Assembly: GCA_949320185.1 (NCBI GenBank)
Contig: CASGHK010000047.1
Span: 1-64,000, forward strand
DNA length: 64,000 nucleotides
Source: an uncultured Methanomicrobiales archaeon
Lineage (GTDB): Archaea; Halobacteriota; Methanomicrobia; Methanomicrobiales; Methanospirillaceae
Reading direction: 5' to 3'
A model generated the notes under the pieces. The model made no database searches. It saw nothing but the letters and a program-made list of their open reading frames with translations, and was not told the DNA's origin. The first letter of the stretch is position 1. The number at the start of each line of letters is the position of its first letter. The position numbers were made by a program, and so were the translations under genes. Below are positions 1-10,367 of this stretch, in pieces.

Positions 1-1
1 G

Positions 2-619
2 CTCGTCTACACGATCGGGGTGGTCGGGGTGAACGAGATGGTCCAGCACCACTGCGGGGCCCAGCTCCACGAGAGCCGCGAGGCGTTCGTGCTGGCGGTG
101 CGGGCGATGACCGAGCTGGAGCTCTACGCCCGCGAGCTCTCTGCCAAGCACGGGATGACGATCGCCCTCGCGCGGACGCCGGCGGAGACGACCGGGCAGC
201 GGTTCGCGGTGGCGGACCTGCTCGACCGCCGGTTCCGGCCGTGGGCTACCCGCGTGATCAAGGGCGACCTGGAGGACGCCCTCGCCCGGCTCGGGACCTC
301 GAACGACCTGCCGATCTACTACACGAACGGGACCCACGTCGCCCCCGGGGCCCCGGTGCCGCTCGCGAAACGGATGGAGATCGAGCACGTCTTCTTCCCG
401 ATCGTGGACGGGGGCAACATCTTCCACATCTGGCTCGGCGAGCGCCGGCCCGACCCGCGGGGGCTGATGGAGATGGCGTTCAACCTCTGCCGCAAGACCC
501 AGATCGGCTACTTCGCGTTCACCCGCGACCTGACGGTCGCCCTCCGGCAGTTCCGCGAGCACCGGCCGACACCCCGCCTCGAGGGGATCAACCCGGTGGA
601 CGCCCGGGTGCAGGCATAA
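2..619 (+). CDS. nrdD: Anaerobic ribonucleoside-triphosphate reductase, C-terminal part (cut by left window edge)
   Basis: ORF open to the window edge; motifs IYYTNGTHV and FFPIVDGGNIFHIWLGE typical of the NrdD C-terminal region. Confidence 0.85.
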   Translation, partial: LVYTIGVVGVNEMVQHHCGAQLHESREAFVLAVRAMTELELYARELSAKHGMTIALARTPAETTGQRFAVADLLDRRFRPWATRVIKGDLEDALARLGTSNDLPIYYTNGTHVAPGAPVPLAKRMEIEHVFFPIVDGGNIFHIWLGERRPDPRGLMEMAFNLCRKTQIGYFAFTRDLTVALRQFREHRPTPRLEGINPVDARVQA

Positions 620-722
620 TCGCACCGGCGCCGGCCAGGAACGAGAGCCGGCAGCGCCTATCCCCCGATCACCACCTATTTTACCACGGCGCGCCGAGAT
701 GCTATCCGGAGACAGACGAGAC

Positions 723-1037
723 ATGGAGTCCTTACCGGAAGGCGAACAGGTGATCGTCCAGGGAAATGCGAAGTCGGATTTCTTCGGGAAGGGGACGCTC
801 TACCTCACCACCCGTCGGCTGATCTTCGAGGCCGCCGTGGGAGGGCTCCTCTCCCGGTCCACGGAGACGAAGATCGACCAGCCTATCGGGTCGATCGTGT
901 CGTACGGGAGCGCCGGCCGAAAGGCCCTGGAGGTCCACTTCGAGGGGAACATGGAGCCGACGGTGCTCCACGTCGACAACCCCGAGATGTGGGAGGTCGC
1001 GATCAGGACCGTCTTTTTGATGGGCGGCGCGGAATAG
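723..1037 (+). CDS. Small GRAM/PH-like domain protein
   Basis: Protein MESLPEGEQVIVQGNAKSDFFGKGTLYLTTRRLIFEA; 'GTLYLTTRRLIF' is GRAM-like; ATG at 723. Confidence 0.55.
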   Translation: MESLPEGEQVIVQGNAKSDFFGKGTLYLTTRRLIFEAAVGGLLSRSTETKIDQPIGSIVSYGSAGRKALEVHFEGNMEPTVLHVDNPEMWEVAIRTVFLMGGAE

Positions 1038-1132
1038 GGCTGACTGGAACTCTCCGTCATGGGCCGGCACACCGGCAGGAACACCGGGCGGAGCCGGACC
1101 CGCACACCGGGAGCGTGGGGTGGGGCCCCTGT

Positions 1133-1414
1133 TCAGGAGCCCCTGCGGACCAGCCGGACGACGAGCGAGATCCCGACGGCGATGACCGCGAGGAAGAAGA
1201 CCCCGTTCACCAACGGCACGTAGGGGTCGGCCACCCAGTACCGGACCGCATCCTGGACGGCGAAGTAGAGCTGCATCGTCGCGACGAGGACCAGGAGGAG
1301 GACGATCCCCGACAGCCCGGTGACCACGAACGCAGAGAGGGACTCGCGGGTCTCCCGGCGCCGGTCCTCGGTGGAGGACGGCGGCGGCGAGCCGCCGGGA
1401 ACGGGGTCAGCCAT
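1133..1414 (-). CDS. Small two-TM membrane protein
   Basis: Two hydrophobic segments; start overlaps the end of the upstream gene. Confidence 0.55.
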   Translation of the reverse strand: MADPVPGGSPPPSSTEDRRRETRESLSAFVVTGLSGIVLLLVLVATMQLYFAVQDAVRYWVADPYVPLVNGVFFLAVIAVGISLVVRLVRRGS

Positions 1415-2348
1415 GGTTTCGCCTCCACCCGAGGAGGACGAGAGCGAGCGCGGCGAGGGATGCCGGCACGCCGAAGCCCGGTGTACGGGTCGGGACCGGC
1501 ACTGGCACCATCGCCCCGGTCTCCCGGGCCGTGATGAACTCGCCCGTGTCGATCTTTCTCACCGTGAACTCCTGCCCACCGGTCGCGGTCGCGTTCGGAG
1601 CTAGGTTCACCGACCGCGAACCGCGCTCGACGATCACGTCGCCGCTCCAGAGCACGGCTTCGACCTCGTAGTTGTGCTGGTCCGGGACCGAGAGGGTGAC
1701 GTTCCGGGTCACGGTCGCCCCGGGCCGGACCGCGCCGACCGTCGTCCACTGCCGGTCGGCGAGGAGGCGGGCGCTGGCCTCCCGCGCCTTGATCTCGACG
1801 GTGAGGTCGGGGTTCGGACCGGTGCCCTGGTTGGTCAGCTGGACCTCCGTCTCGATCTGCGCCCGGCCGTTCGCGACGCCCCGGACCAGGAAGTCCATGT
1901 CGGTGATCGTGATCGGGGTCCGGGCCGTGTCCGGCGGCAGGCGTTCGAGCGACCGGACCATCACCTCGCCGCCGGTCCCCCGGAGACCTCCGCCGGCCAG
2001 GCTCGCCCGGACCCGGTACGAGCCGCGGCGCGGAAGGGTCAGCTCGTAGGGGACCACGACCGTCGTTCCCGGGGAGATCGGGCCGAACTCCTGGGTTCCT
2101 TCGTGGACGCGGAGGCCGGTCTCGTCGTCGAGTACCTCGATTCGGAGGACGCCGGCGCCGAGCCCTGGGCCCGACCAGTGCTGGACGGTCGTGCTGACGT
2201 TCAGGACGACCTTCCCCGCGGTCACGTTCACGGGTTCGACCGTGATCCCCGTTACGCCGGCTGACCCCTCCTTGAGACAGCCTGCCGCCGTCACCAGGAG
2301 GACGACAGCGACGAGGAGGAGAAGCCAGCGCGGGGAGAACGTCGTCAT
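1407..2348 (-). CDS. Secreted/lipid-anchored protein with PGF-CTERM-like sorting signal
   Basis: N-terminal hydrophobic segment with lipobox-like TAAGC; C-terminus TRTPGFGVPASLAALALVLLGWRRNHG. Confidence 0.65.
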   Translation of the reverse strand: MTTFSPRWLLLLVAVVLLVTAAGCLKEGSAGVTGITVEPVNVTAGKVVLNVSTTVQHWSGPGLGAGVLRIEVLDDETGLRVHEGTQEFGPISPGTTVVVPYELTLPRRGSYRVRASLAGGGLRGTGGEVMVRSLERLPPDTARTPITITDMDFLVRGVANGRAQIETEVQLTNQGTGPNPDLTVEIKAREASARLLADRQWTTVGAVRPGATVTRNVTLSVPDQHNYEVEAVLWSGDVIVERGSRSVNLAPNATATGGQEFTVRKIDTGEFITARETGAMVPVPVPTRTPGFGVPASLAALALVLLGWRRNHG

Positions 2349-2628
2349 GGTGACCTGCCAGTCTTCCCGGTACCGCTTAACTCTTTCTTTTTCGCTCAGG
2401 ATCATCCTTGCAGCCCGGGGAATAGGGGCACCCGCCCAGCCATTGCCTCTACAGACGAACCGCCCTTCTTAAGTCCCTCCCGGCCCCACGCCTGCTCATG
2501 GTACTGGGACCGGTGCCGAACAGGACGGACGGCGCACGAACGGTAACGGGCCTGTTTGCTCCGGGAGGACTGCCGGCGGACGGGCCAGCGTGGCGGTCGA
2601 TCGATCATCAGCCTGCGGGGGAGGTCGC

Positions 2629-3429
2629 GTGGCGCAGCCGGTGAAGATCTCGGTGGTGGAGGACGACCCGATCTTCGCGCGGATCCTGAAGGTGCGGCTC
2701 ACCGGGCTCGGGTACGAGGTCGTGTCGCAGTTCGCCTCGGGCGAGGAGGCGATCCGGTGCCTCCCCGACGCCTGGCCGCACCTGATGATCATGGACATCC
2801 TGATCGAGGGAGGGCTCGACGGCGTGGAGACCTCCCGCGAGATCATGGACCGGTTCCGGATCCCGACGGTCTTCGTCTCCGGGGCGACCGACGAACGGAC
2901 GATCGACCGGGTGAAGACCGTCCCGGGGGCCGAGTTCGTCTCGAAACCCTTCTCGGACGACGACCTCCGGATCGCGATCCGCCTCGCCCTCGCGAAGTAC
3001 CGGTTCGTCCACCAGCTCCGATCGCAGGAGGCCCGCCTCCGCGAGGTGCTGGAGCAGTTCCCCGGCGGGATCGTCGCCACCGACGCCCAGGGGATCATCA
3101 CCTTCGCGAACGCCGGCGCCCGGGCCCTGCTCGGGATCGACTGCCCCGACGGGGCGTCAATCCACCTCCGCGAGGTCCTCCGGCTGACGGACGCCACCGG
3201 GGCGCAGGTGCTCGAGGACCCGTTCGAGAAGGTGCAGCGGGACGGTCGGGCCTGGTGGTTCCCGCCGAACACGGTGCATAATATCGACGACCACGTGAAG
3301 CGGCCGATCTCCGGCAACGCCGGCCCGCTCCTGGACGAGGACGGACGGCCCGCCGGAATGGTCCTCACCCTCTTCCCCCTGGGCCACGAGCAGCGGTTCC
3401 TCCGGTTCCGGCCCGGGGGGACGTTCTGA
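2629..3429 (+). CDS. Response regulator receiver + PAS domain protein
   Basis: Receiver motifs VVEDDPIFARILKVRL, MDILIEGGLDG, VSGATDE, SKPF followed by a PAS-like segment; GTG start at 2629 inferred. Confidence 0.8.
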   Translation: MAQPVKISVVEDDPIFARILKVRLTGLGYEVVSQFASGEEAIRCLPDAWPHLMIMDILIEGGLDGVETSREIMDRFRIPTVFVSGATDERTIDRVKTVPGAEFVSKPFSDDDLRIAIRLALAKYRFVHQLRSQEARLREVLEQFPGGIVATDAQGIITFANAGARALLGIDCPDGASIHLREVLRLTDATGAQVLEDPFEKVQRDGRAWWFPPNTVHNIDDHVKRPISGNAGPLLDEDGRPAGMVLTLFPLGHEQRFLRFRPGGTF

Positions 3430-3660
3430 GACGGCGCCTTTTCGCTCGGCGTCGCGGGGGATGAGCTTCCCTCTTTTCCAGGACAGGCTGGATAGTACCG
3501 GTACCGGCATGCGGGGCGCCATGACCGGTTCGTCGTGAAGGACGAACGCCAGCCATCTCATCCCGTCACCCGGTTGTAACGGGGAGCTCGGGACCCTGTT
3601 TGGGTGAGCACCCTGGCCTCTCTCGTCTCTTGCCGCTGACAACAGGCATCACTTTCAGCA

Positions 3661-3760
3661 GATCGAGCCGATGTCATTAAGAACTGCCCTGGTAGAGAGA
3701 CTATCATATCATGAGGCGCACACAGCTTCTTTCCGCCGGCATTCTCCTGCTGACCCTGGT
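3661..3760 (+). repeat. Duplicated promoter/leader/signal-peptide segment, copy 1
   Basis: gatcga(g/t)ccgatgtcattaagaactgcc(c/t)tggtagagagact(a/g)tcatatcatga.gcgcacacagcttctttc shared with 4820-4919. Confidence 0.85.
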
Positions 3761-4652
3761 CTGCATTGCTTCGACCGTATCCGCCATGAACTATCAGGGG
3801 CCGCCAACCCAAACCATACCCACACCTCCACCCTCCCCCACCACCAACCCCCTGCCTTCCTTCGCTATGTTCCCCCAGTCCGGCCCGGCACCGCACTCAG
3901 TCCTGTTCCTGGACTACACCCCGAACGCCAAGGAGTGGCAGTGGGACTTCGGTGACGGTGGCACCTCCTCACTCCAGTACCCGACGCACATCTACAACAG
4001 GACCGGGCTGTACACCGTCTCCCTGACGGTCACCACCTGGGCGGGCCAGACATCCACGACGACGGAGTACCACTGCATCCGCGTCACCGAGCCCGTTCCG
4101 CCGGCACCGACACCGGTGGCGAACTTCACAGCGAACGCGACGGGGGGCCAGGCACCCCTTGGCGTCCAGTTCACCGACACCTCCAGCCCATCACCGTACC
4201 ACCGGTGGTGGCAGTTCGGTGATGGTGCCACCTCCACCGACGTGAACCCGGTTCACACCTACGAGCGCACCGGCGCCTACACCGTGAACCTGACTGTCTG
4301 GACGCCGATCGGCCAGTCGACCGTCTCTAAGCTGGCGTACGTCACGGTTGGTCCCGACCCACGTGCACCGGTCGCGAACTTCACGATGAGCCGGTCGTTG
4401 GGGGCTGTACCCTTCTTCGTGCGGTTAACGGATACCTCGACCGGAAACCCGACGTCCTGGCGGTGGGAGATCCCGAACCTCGGCTGGACCACGACGCGGA
4501 ATCCCACCCTCTACGTCCGCTCGCCCGGGAACTATGCCTTAACCCTCACCGCGACAAACGCATACGGCTCATCGCAGATGACGAAGAACATCACCGGGAC
4601 CGGTTCTGCGCCGCGGGCCGCGAAGGGTGACGCGGTCAGCTTCGCCGGATAA
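3711..4652 (+). CDS. Secreted protein with three PKD domains
   Basis: Signal peptide; repeated W.WDFGDGGTS...HIY...GLYTVSLTV motifs. Confidence 0.85.
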   Translation: MRRTQLLSAGILLLTLVCIASTVSAMNYQGPPTQTIPTPPPSPTTNPLPSFAMFPQSGPAPHSVLFLDYTPNAKEWQWDFGDGGTSSLQYPTHIYNRTGLYTVSLTVTTWAGQTSTTTEYHCIRVTEPVPPAPTPVANFTANATGGQAPLGVQFTDTSSPSPYHRWWQFGDGATSTDVNPVHTYERTGAYTVNLTVWTPIGQSTVSKLAYVTVGPDPRAPVANFTMSRSLGAVPFFVRLTDTSTGNPTSWRWEIPNLGWTTTRNPTLYVRSPGNYALTLTATNAYGSSQMTKNITGTGSAPRAAKGDAVSFAG

Positions 4653-4819
4653 CCGTCCCCTTTTTCCACCGGCGGGGCCCTGCCGCCGTTTTCTCCTGGA
4701 TGGCTGAAAGCCAACCACCGATCACCATCAGGCTCCATTGAGGGACCGCGGACCCTGTTCTTGGTCCCACTCGGGCAGCGTCCATCTCCTGCCGTCGGGC
4801 ATCCGAACGGTCGTCAGCG

Positions 4820-4919
4820 GATCGATCCGATGTCATTAAGAACTGCCTTGGTAGAGAGACTGTCATATCATGAAGCGCACACAGCTTCTTTCTGCCGGAT
4901 TTCTCCTGCTGGCCCTGCT
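4820..4919 (+). repeat. Duplicated promoter/leader/signal-peptide segment, copy 2
   Basis: Near-identical to 3661-3760. Confidence 0.85.
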
Positions 4920-6555
4920 CTGCACCGCCCTCCCGGCGGCGGCAGCCCCCGCGGACTACCCGTTCCTGCAAAACCTTACGAACGAAGATGGGACGCCGTG
5001 GTCCTACTATTTATACTCGTACGGTGTCGCGGTCAACGCCTCGGGATACATCTTCGTCACTCAGTTTTACGATGAAAGGATCGATGTATTCAATTCGTCC
5101 TTCGGGCACGTTGAAACGTGGTATAGTCCAAGTCCTGCAGGGGTTGCGGTCAACTCGACGGGATACGTCTTCGTTGCGAACAGAGCCTCCAATAAAATCT
5201 CGATCCTGAGTCCATCCAGTGCTGAGGTGGGGGAAATATCGAGCGCTTATGTAAGGCAACCATGGGGCGTGGCGGTTAATACCTCGGACTATCTCTTCAT
5301 CACGAATGACCTGAGAGATAACGTTCAGGTGTTCGACAAGAATAGCGTGCATGTCGCAGAATTCGACGATGGGTTCCCGAATATCAATGCTAGGGCAATC
5401 GCCGTGAACAGCATGGACCAGATCATCGTCGGCTCAATTTATTCACCCTCTCTCAACGTCTTCGACCGGGACTATCGAGCCGTTCGGTCGATCGATACCG
5501 GGTTCAGTGATGTGCGGGGTCTCGCAATTGATGCCGCGGACAACATCATGGTGTCTGGTTTCGACGTTGCTTGGACGCCGTTCAAGGTCTTCTCCCCCAC
5601 CGGGACGTTGATTGGGACGGGATCAGGGATGCCGTTAACGCTTCCGTTTGCGATCGCGGTGAACCGTGCGACAGGCAAGGTCTTCGTCGTCGATCTCAAT
5701 TCTCATTACGTCAGAATCTTCAGCTCGCCCCAGCCCACCCCGACGCCCTCCGGCCCGTCGCCCTCCTTCGCCGCGTACCCCCAGTCCGGCCCGGCACCCC
5801 ACACCGTCCAGTTCCTCGACTACACTCCGAACGCGCAGTCGTGGTCATGGGACTTCGGCGACGGCAGGAGCTCGACACTCCAGTACCCGATGCACACCTA
5901 CACCGCACCTGGCCTCTACACCGTCTCCCTGACGGTCACCACCTGGGCGGGGCAGACGTCCACGAAGACCGAGTACCACTATATCCGGGTCACCGAGCCC
6001 GTCACCCCGGCACCGACGCCGGTGGCGAACTTCACAGCGAACACCACCACCGGATCGGCGCCCCTCGCCGTCCAGTTCACCGACGCCTCCAGCCCAGCGC
6101 CGTACCACCGGTGGTGGCAGTTCGGTGATGGTGCGACCTCCACCGACGCGAACCCGGTGCACACCTACGAGCGCACCGGCGCCTACACCGTGAACCTCAC
6201 CGTCTGGACGCCGATCGGCCAGGCGACCGTCTCGAAGCCGACGTATGTTATAGTCGACGGTGACCCGCGGGTGCCGGAGGCGAACTTCACCCTGAGCCGC
6301 ACCTCCGGCCCGGCACCGCTCTACGTCCGCTTCACCGACACCTCGACCGGCACCCCCACCTCCTGGCGCTGGGACTTCGGCGGGCTCGCCTGGACGACGA
6401 TGCGAAATCCGTCCGTCGTCTTCCGCCAGCCCGGCGTGTACACGGTGACGCTTACCGTCCGCAACCCGTACGGCTGGTCCTCGATGGGAACGAACGTGAC
6501 CGTCACCGGAGGTGCCAGGAGTACCGGCGGGCGGGCGGTCAGCGTCGTCGGGTAG
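4870..6555 (+). CDS. Secreted NHL/beta-propeller-like + PKD domain protein
   Basis: Repeats such as GVAVNSTGYVFVANRASNKISIL, then three PKD modules. Confidence 0.8.
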   Translation: MKRTQLLSAGFLLLALLCTALPAAAAPADYPFLQNLTNEDGTPWSYYLYSYGVAVNASGYIFVTQFYDERIDVFNSSFGHVETWYSPSPAGVAVNSTGYVFVANRASNKISILSPSSAEVGEISSAYVRQPWGVAVNTSDYLFITNDLRDNVQVFDKNSVHVAEFDDGFPNINARAIAVNSMDQIIVGSIYSPSLNVFDRDYRAVRSIDTGFSDVRGLAIDAADNIMVSGFDVAWTPFKVFSPTGTLIGTGSGMPLTLPFAIAVNRATGKVFVVDLNSHYVRIFSSPQPTPTPSGPSPSFAAYPQSGPAPHTVQFLDYTPNAQSWSWDFGDGRSSTLQYPMHTYTAPGLYTVSLTVTTWAGQTSTKTEYHYIRVTEPVTPAPTPVANFTANTTTGSAPLAVQFTDASSPAPYHRWWQFGDGATSTDANPVHTYERTGAYTVNLTVWTPIGQATVSKPTYVIVDGDPRVPEANFTLSRTSGPAPLYVRFTDTSTGTPTSWRWDFGGLAWTTMRNPSVVFRQPGVYTVTLTVRNPYGWSSMGTNVTVTGGARSTGGRAVSVVG

Positions 6556-6644
6556 GTTCCCTCTCTCTCCGCCTTTTTTTCCCGCCCTCTACCTGGTTCC
6601 TCCACGAGGGAAAAAATCGGGATTCCGCACGGTCACCTCGGAAA

Positions 6645-9600
6645 ATGGCAGGACGAACACCTGTATTTATTCCCTCCGCCTTCGACACGGTACGTGTGCC
6701 ACACGTGCAGGTCCAGGAGAGAAGCGGTGTTTCGCCCCCGCCGGTCAGTCGGGATGCAGGTCGCGCGTGCACAGCATCGACCGCGCGAACGCCGTCCTGC
6801 CGGGGCCGGCTCAGGGGATGGGTACCGCCGCACCCCCGGTGCGCCTGGCTCCTCCTTGCCATCCTCTGCCTCTGCCTCGTCGCGCCTGCCGCCGGCGCCG
6901 GGTCCGACCTCTCCCGGGACGATGCCTCGGACCTGGTCCTCTCCCGGGTGCTGGACGGTTCGACCGACGGTCGCTGGGTCTATGTCCGCCCCGAACCGGT
7001 CCCGGCCCGCACCACGGTCGAGACCTGGTACGGCGACATCGTCCTGCCCGAACACGAGGGCTGGCTCTTCTTCATCGACGACCGGCCGATGGCGGGCTGG
7101 GCCCACCCCTGCCGGTACGTCCACGTCTCCAGGGGCGGCGCCGTCACGGTGAAAGAGGCGCTCGGCCCCCCCGAGGAGCTCGCGGCGTGGACCATGCTCG
7201 CCGGCAGCCTCCCCGCGAGCACCGCCACGGTGCGTCGGGCGGTAACCCGTGCAGTACGGTCCACCCTGCCCCCGCACACCGACCCCGACCACAGCTACGC
7301 CGTCCTCGTCAGCGGGGGGGCGAACGCGTACAACAACTGGGAGCGCTACTACAGCGACATCGCATTCATGTACACGACCCTCGTCCGCGACTACGGCTAC
7401 GCGGATGACCACGTCTATGTCCTGATGTCCGACGGCACCGACCCGGCACTCGACCAGCACCGGTACGACGCAACGTACGTCTCGTCAAATCCCGACCTGG
7501 ACGGGGACGGCGACACGGACGTCCAGTACGCCGCGACGAAGGCGAACATCGCGACGGTCTTCTCCCACCTCGGGACCACGCTCGGGCCCGGCGACCAGCT
7601 CTTCATCTTCACGACCGACCACGGCGGCCCGCAGCACAACCCGCAGCAGGGAACGGCCGTCCTGCTGAACCTCTGGGGCTGGGATGAGACTATCACCGAC
7701 GACGAGCTGGCCACCGAGCTCGGCCGGATCGGATCGGCCGTTCCCATTCTCATCACGATGGAGCAGTGCTACAGCGGCGGGTTCATCGACAATCTCGTCC
7801 CCGGTCTTTCCGGCCAGGAGCGGGTCATCGCCACCGCTTCCGACGCCTACCACTCGTCGTACGCGGACTACTTCAGCAAGACCTGGATCTCCGCCGTCGC
7901 GAGTCGTGACCTGGGCGGGAACGCGGTGGACGCCGACGGAAACGGCGACGGGACGGTCTCCATGCAGGAGGCGTTCGCCTACTCGTACCTGAACCGCAAC
8001 CCCCTGGATACGCCCCAGTACAGCGATACCCCCGCGGGGATCGGGAGGTCACGCGCGCTCACCAACCCCTACGACCCGTCCCTCTCCGCCGGCTTTGTCG
8101 CGACACCCACCTTCGGCTACACCTCGCTCCGTGTCCAGTTCAACGACACCTCGACCGGGACGCCCACGGCGTGGGAGTGGGCGTTCGGCGACGGCGGCAC
8201 CTCGAACGAGCAGGAGCCGTCCCATACCTACGCCACCATCGGCACCTACACCGCCACCCTCACCGTCCGGAATGCGACCAACCACGTTTCGGGGCCGGTC
8301 TCCCGGCAGATCACGGTGGCGGACCCTGCCACGCTCGGCGAGGCCGTCGACGCCCCGGAACTCGACTGGTCCTCGACCGCGGACGACCACTGGGTCGTCG
8401 ACCACACGATGACGCACGACGGGGAGGACGCGGCTCGGGCAACAGTCCGGTATGACGGGCCAGCCAACCTCTCCGCCGTCGTCACCGGGCCCGCGACCGT
8501 CTCGTTCTGGTGGAGGGTCTCGGACCCGGTGAACACCGGGGTCTACCTGTACATCGATGATAACCAGGTGGTCCGCTCCCCGAGGACGGCAGGCTGGAAC
8601 CGGTATGAACTCCTCGTCTCGCCCGGCCAGCACACGCTCAGCTGGTTATACCGTGAGTCGTACGTGGCACCGCCGGGCGGAGAAGGGTGGCTCGACCAGG
8701 TCACGATCGGTCCACCACCGGCCCTCGCCGCCGCCTTCGACGCCGACTTCCGCTCGGGGACCGCGCCGTTAACCGTCCAATTCACCGACACCTCCCCCGG
8801 ATTTCCATCCTCGTGGGAGTGGGCGTTCGGGGACGGCGGGACGTCGACCGAGCAGCACCCGTCCCATACCTACACCGCCGCCGGCACCTACACCGTCACC
8901 CTCGTCGTCCGGAACGCGACCGGGAGTGCAGCGGGGCCGGTCTCCCGGCAGATCACGGTGGCGGACCCGTCCACGATCGGCGAGGCGGTCGACGCCCCGG
9001 CACTCGACTGGTCCATGGACCACCTGCTCCCGTGGAACGTCGACCTCGAGACGACGCACGACGGCGAGGACGCGGCACGGTCGGGCGCGATCGGTGACCT
9101 GGCATCATCGAACCTCTCGACCTTCATTTCCGGACCCGCCACGCTCTCGTTCTGGTGGAAGGTCTCCAGCGAATCGGGATACGACCTCCTCTCCGTCCTG
9201 GTGGACGGGAGCTTGGTCGATACAATCTCCGGCGAAGTCGACTGGACCCGGCGCGAGCTCGCGCTCGCTGCAGGCCCGCACACCGTCACCTGGCGGTACA
9301 GCAAGGATACCAACACTGTAGAGGGGATGGACGCGGGATGGGTTGACCGGGTCGGCGTTCTCGCGGCACCGACCCCCGCCGCAGGTCCTTCAGCCTCCTT
9401 TGCCGCGTACCCCCAGTCCGGGACGGCGCCACACACCGTCCAGTTCCTGGACTACACCCCGAACGCGAAGGATTGGTCCTGGGACTTCGGCGACGGCGGC
9501 ACCTCGAACGAAGAGAACCCGGCGCATGTCTACAACCGTTCCGGGCTCTATTCCATCTCCCTCACCGTCACCGATTGGGCCGGGCAGGCAACGACGAAGA

Positions 9601-10187
9601 CGGAGTACCACTTCATCCGGGTCACCGAGCCCGTGACGCCGGCACCGACGCCGGTGGCGAACGTCACGGCGAACACCACCACCGGATCGGCGCCCCTCGC
9701 CGTCCAGTTCACCGACACCTCCAGCCCATCACCGTATCACCGGTGGTGGCAGTTCGGCGATGGTGCCACCTCCACCGATCGTGACCCCGTCCACGTCTAC
9801 GAGCGGACGGGAGCGTACACGGTGAACCTGACCGTCTGGACGGCGATCGGCCAGGTGACCGTCTCGAAGCCGGCGTATGTCATAGTCGACGGTGACCCGC
9901 GGGTGCCGGAGGCGAACTTCACCTTCAGCCGCACCTCCGGCCCGGCGCCGCTCTACGTCCGGTTCACCGACACCTCCACCGGCACCCCCACCTCCTGGCG
10001 CTGGGAATTCGGCGGGCTCGCCTGGACGACGACGAAGAACCCGTCCGTCGTCTTCCGCCAGCCCGGCGTGTACACCGTCACGCTCACCGTCCGCAACCCG
10101 TACGGCTGGTCATCGATGGGAACGAACGTGACCGTCACCGGAGGTGCCAGGAGTACCGGCGGACGGGCGGTCAGCGTCATCGGGTGA
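6645..10187 (+). CDS. Secreted caspase-like C13 family peptidase with PKD and beta-sandwich modules
   Basis: YAVLVSGGANAYNNWERYYSDIAFMY, FTTDHGG (His) and MEQCYSGGF (Cys) dyad motifs; five PKD-type segments and two GEAVDAPxLDWS... modules; true start probably internal to the ORF. Confidence 0.8.
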   Translation: MAGRTPVFIPSAFDTVRVPHVQVQERSGVSPPPVSRDAGRACTASTARTPSCRGRLRGWVPPHPRCAWLLLAILCLCLVAPAAGAGSDLSRDDASDLVLSRVLDGSTDGRWVYVRPEPVPARTTVETWYGDIVLPEHEGWLFFIDDRPMAGWAHPCRYVHVSRGGAVTVKEALGPPEELAAWTMLAGSLPASTATVRRAVTRAVRSTLPPHTDPDHSYAVLVSGGANAYNNWERYYSDIAFMYTTLVRDYGYADDHVYVLMSDGTDPALDQHRYDATYVSSNPDLDGDGDTDVQYAATKANIATVFSHLGTTLGPGDQLFIFTTDHGGPQHNPQQGTAVLLNLWGWDETITDDELATELGRIGSAVPILITMEQCYSGGFIDNLVPGLSGQERVIATASDAYHSSYADYFSKTWISAVASRDLGGNAVDADGNGDGTVSMQEAFAYSYLNRNPLDTPQYSDTPAGIGRSRALTNPYDPSLSAGFVATPTFGYTSLRVQFNDTSTGTPTAWEWAFGDGGTSNEQEPSHTYATIGTYTATLTVRNATNHVSGPVSRQITVADPATLGEAVDAPELDWSSTADDHWVVDHTMTHDGEDAARATVRYDGPANLSAVVTGPATVSFWWRVSDPVNTGVYLYIDDNQVVRSPRTAGWNRYELLVSPGQHTLSWLYRESYVAPPGGEGWLDQVTIGPPPALAAAFDADFRSGTAPLTVQFTDTSPGFPSSWEWAFGDGGTSTEQHPSHTYTAAGTYTVTLVVRNATGSAAGPVSRQITVADPSTIGEAVDAPALDWSMDHLLPWNVDLETTHDGEDAARSGAIGDLASSNLSTFISGPATLSFWWKVSSESGYDLLSVLVDGSLVDTISGEVDWTRRELALAAGPHTVTWRYSKDTNTVEGMDAGWVDRVGVLAAPTPAAGPSASFAAYPQSGTAPHTVQFLDYTPNAKDWSWDFGDGGTSNEENPAHVYNRSGLYSISLTVTDWAGQATTKTEYHFIRVTEPVTPAPTPVANVTANTTTGSAPLAVQFTDTSSPSPYHRWWQFGDGATSTDRDPVHVYERTGAYTVNLTVWTAIGQVTVSKPAYVIVDGDPRVPEANFTFSRTSGPAPLYVRFTDTSTGTPTSWRWEFGGLAWTTTKNPSVVFRQPGVYTVTLTVRNPYGWSSMGTNVTVTGGARSTGGRAVSVIG

Positions 10188-10367
10188 TCACCTCTTTTTA
10201 CCGGCCCGCGGAGAGCGCCAGGCGGTTCTTCTGCCCTATCGTTCCGGGAGAGGGGAAGCCTCTCTCCGTCTTGCACGCGGGGTACGCCCGATCCCGATGA
10301 GGTTTGCCATTCAACCCCAAAGATAAACCAATAAGAAAAAGAATGGCACGATTCTTCATCTAGTATA

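Noticed and set aside
3671-3955. Alternative-frame ORF starting MSLRTALVERLSYHEAHTASF, also seen at 4761-5075
   Set aside because: The shared peptide is explained by the duplicated leader DNA; downstream it runs out of frame through the PKD genes with no domain support.
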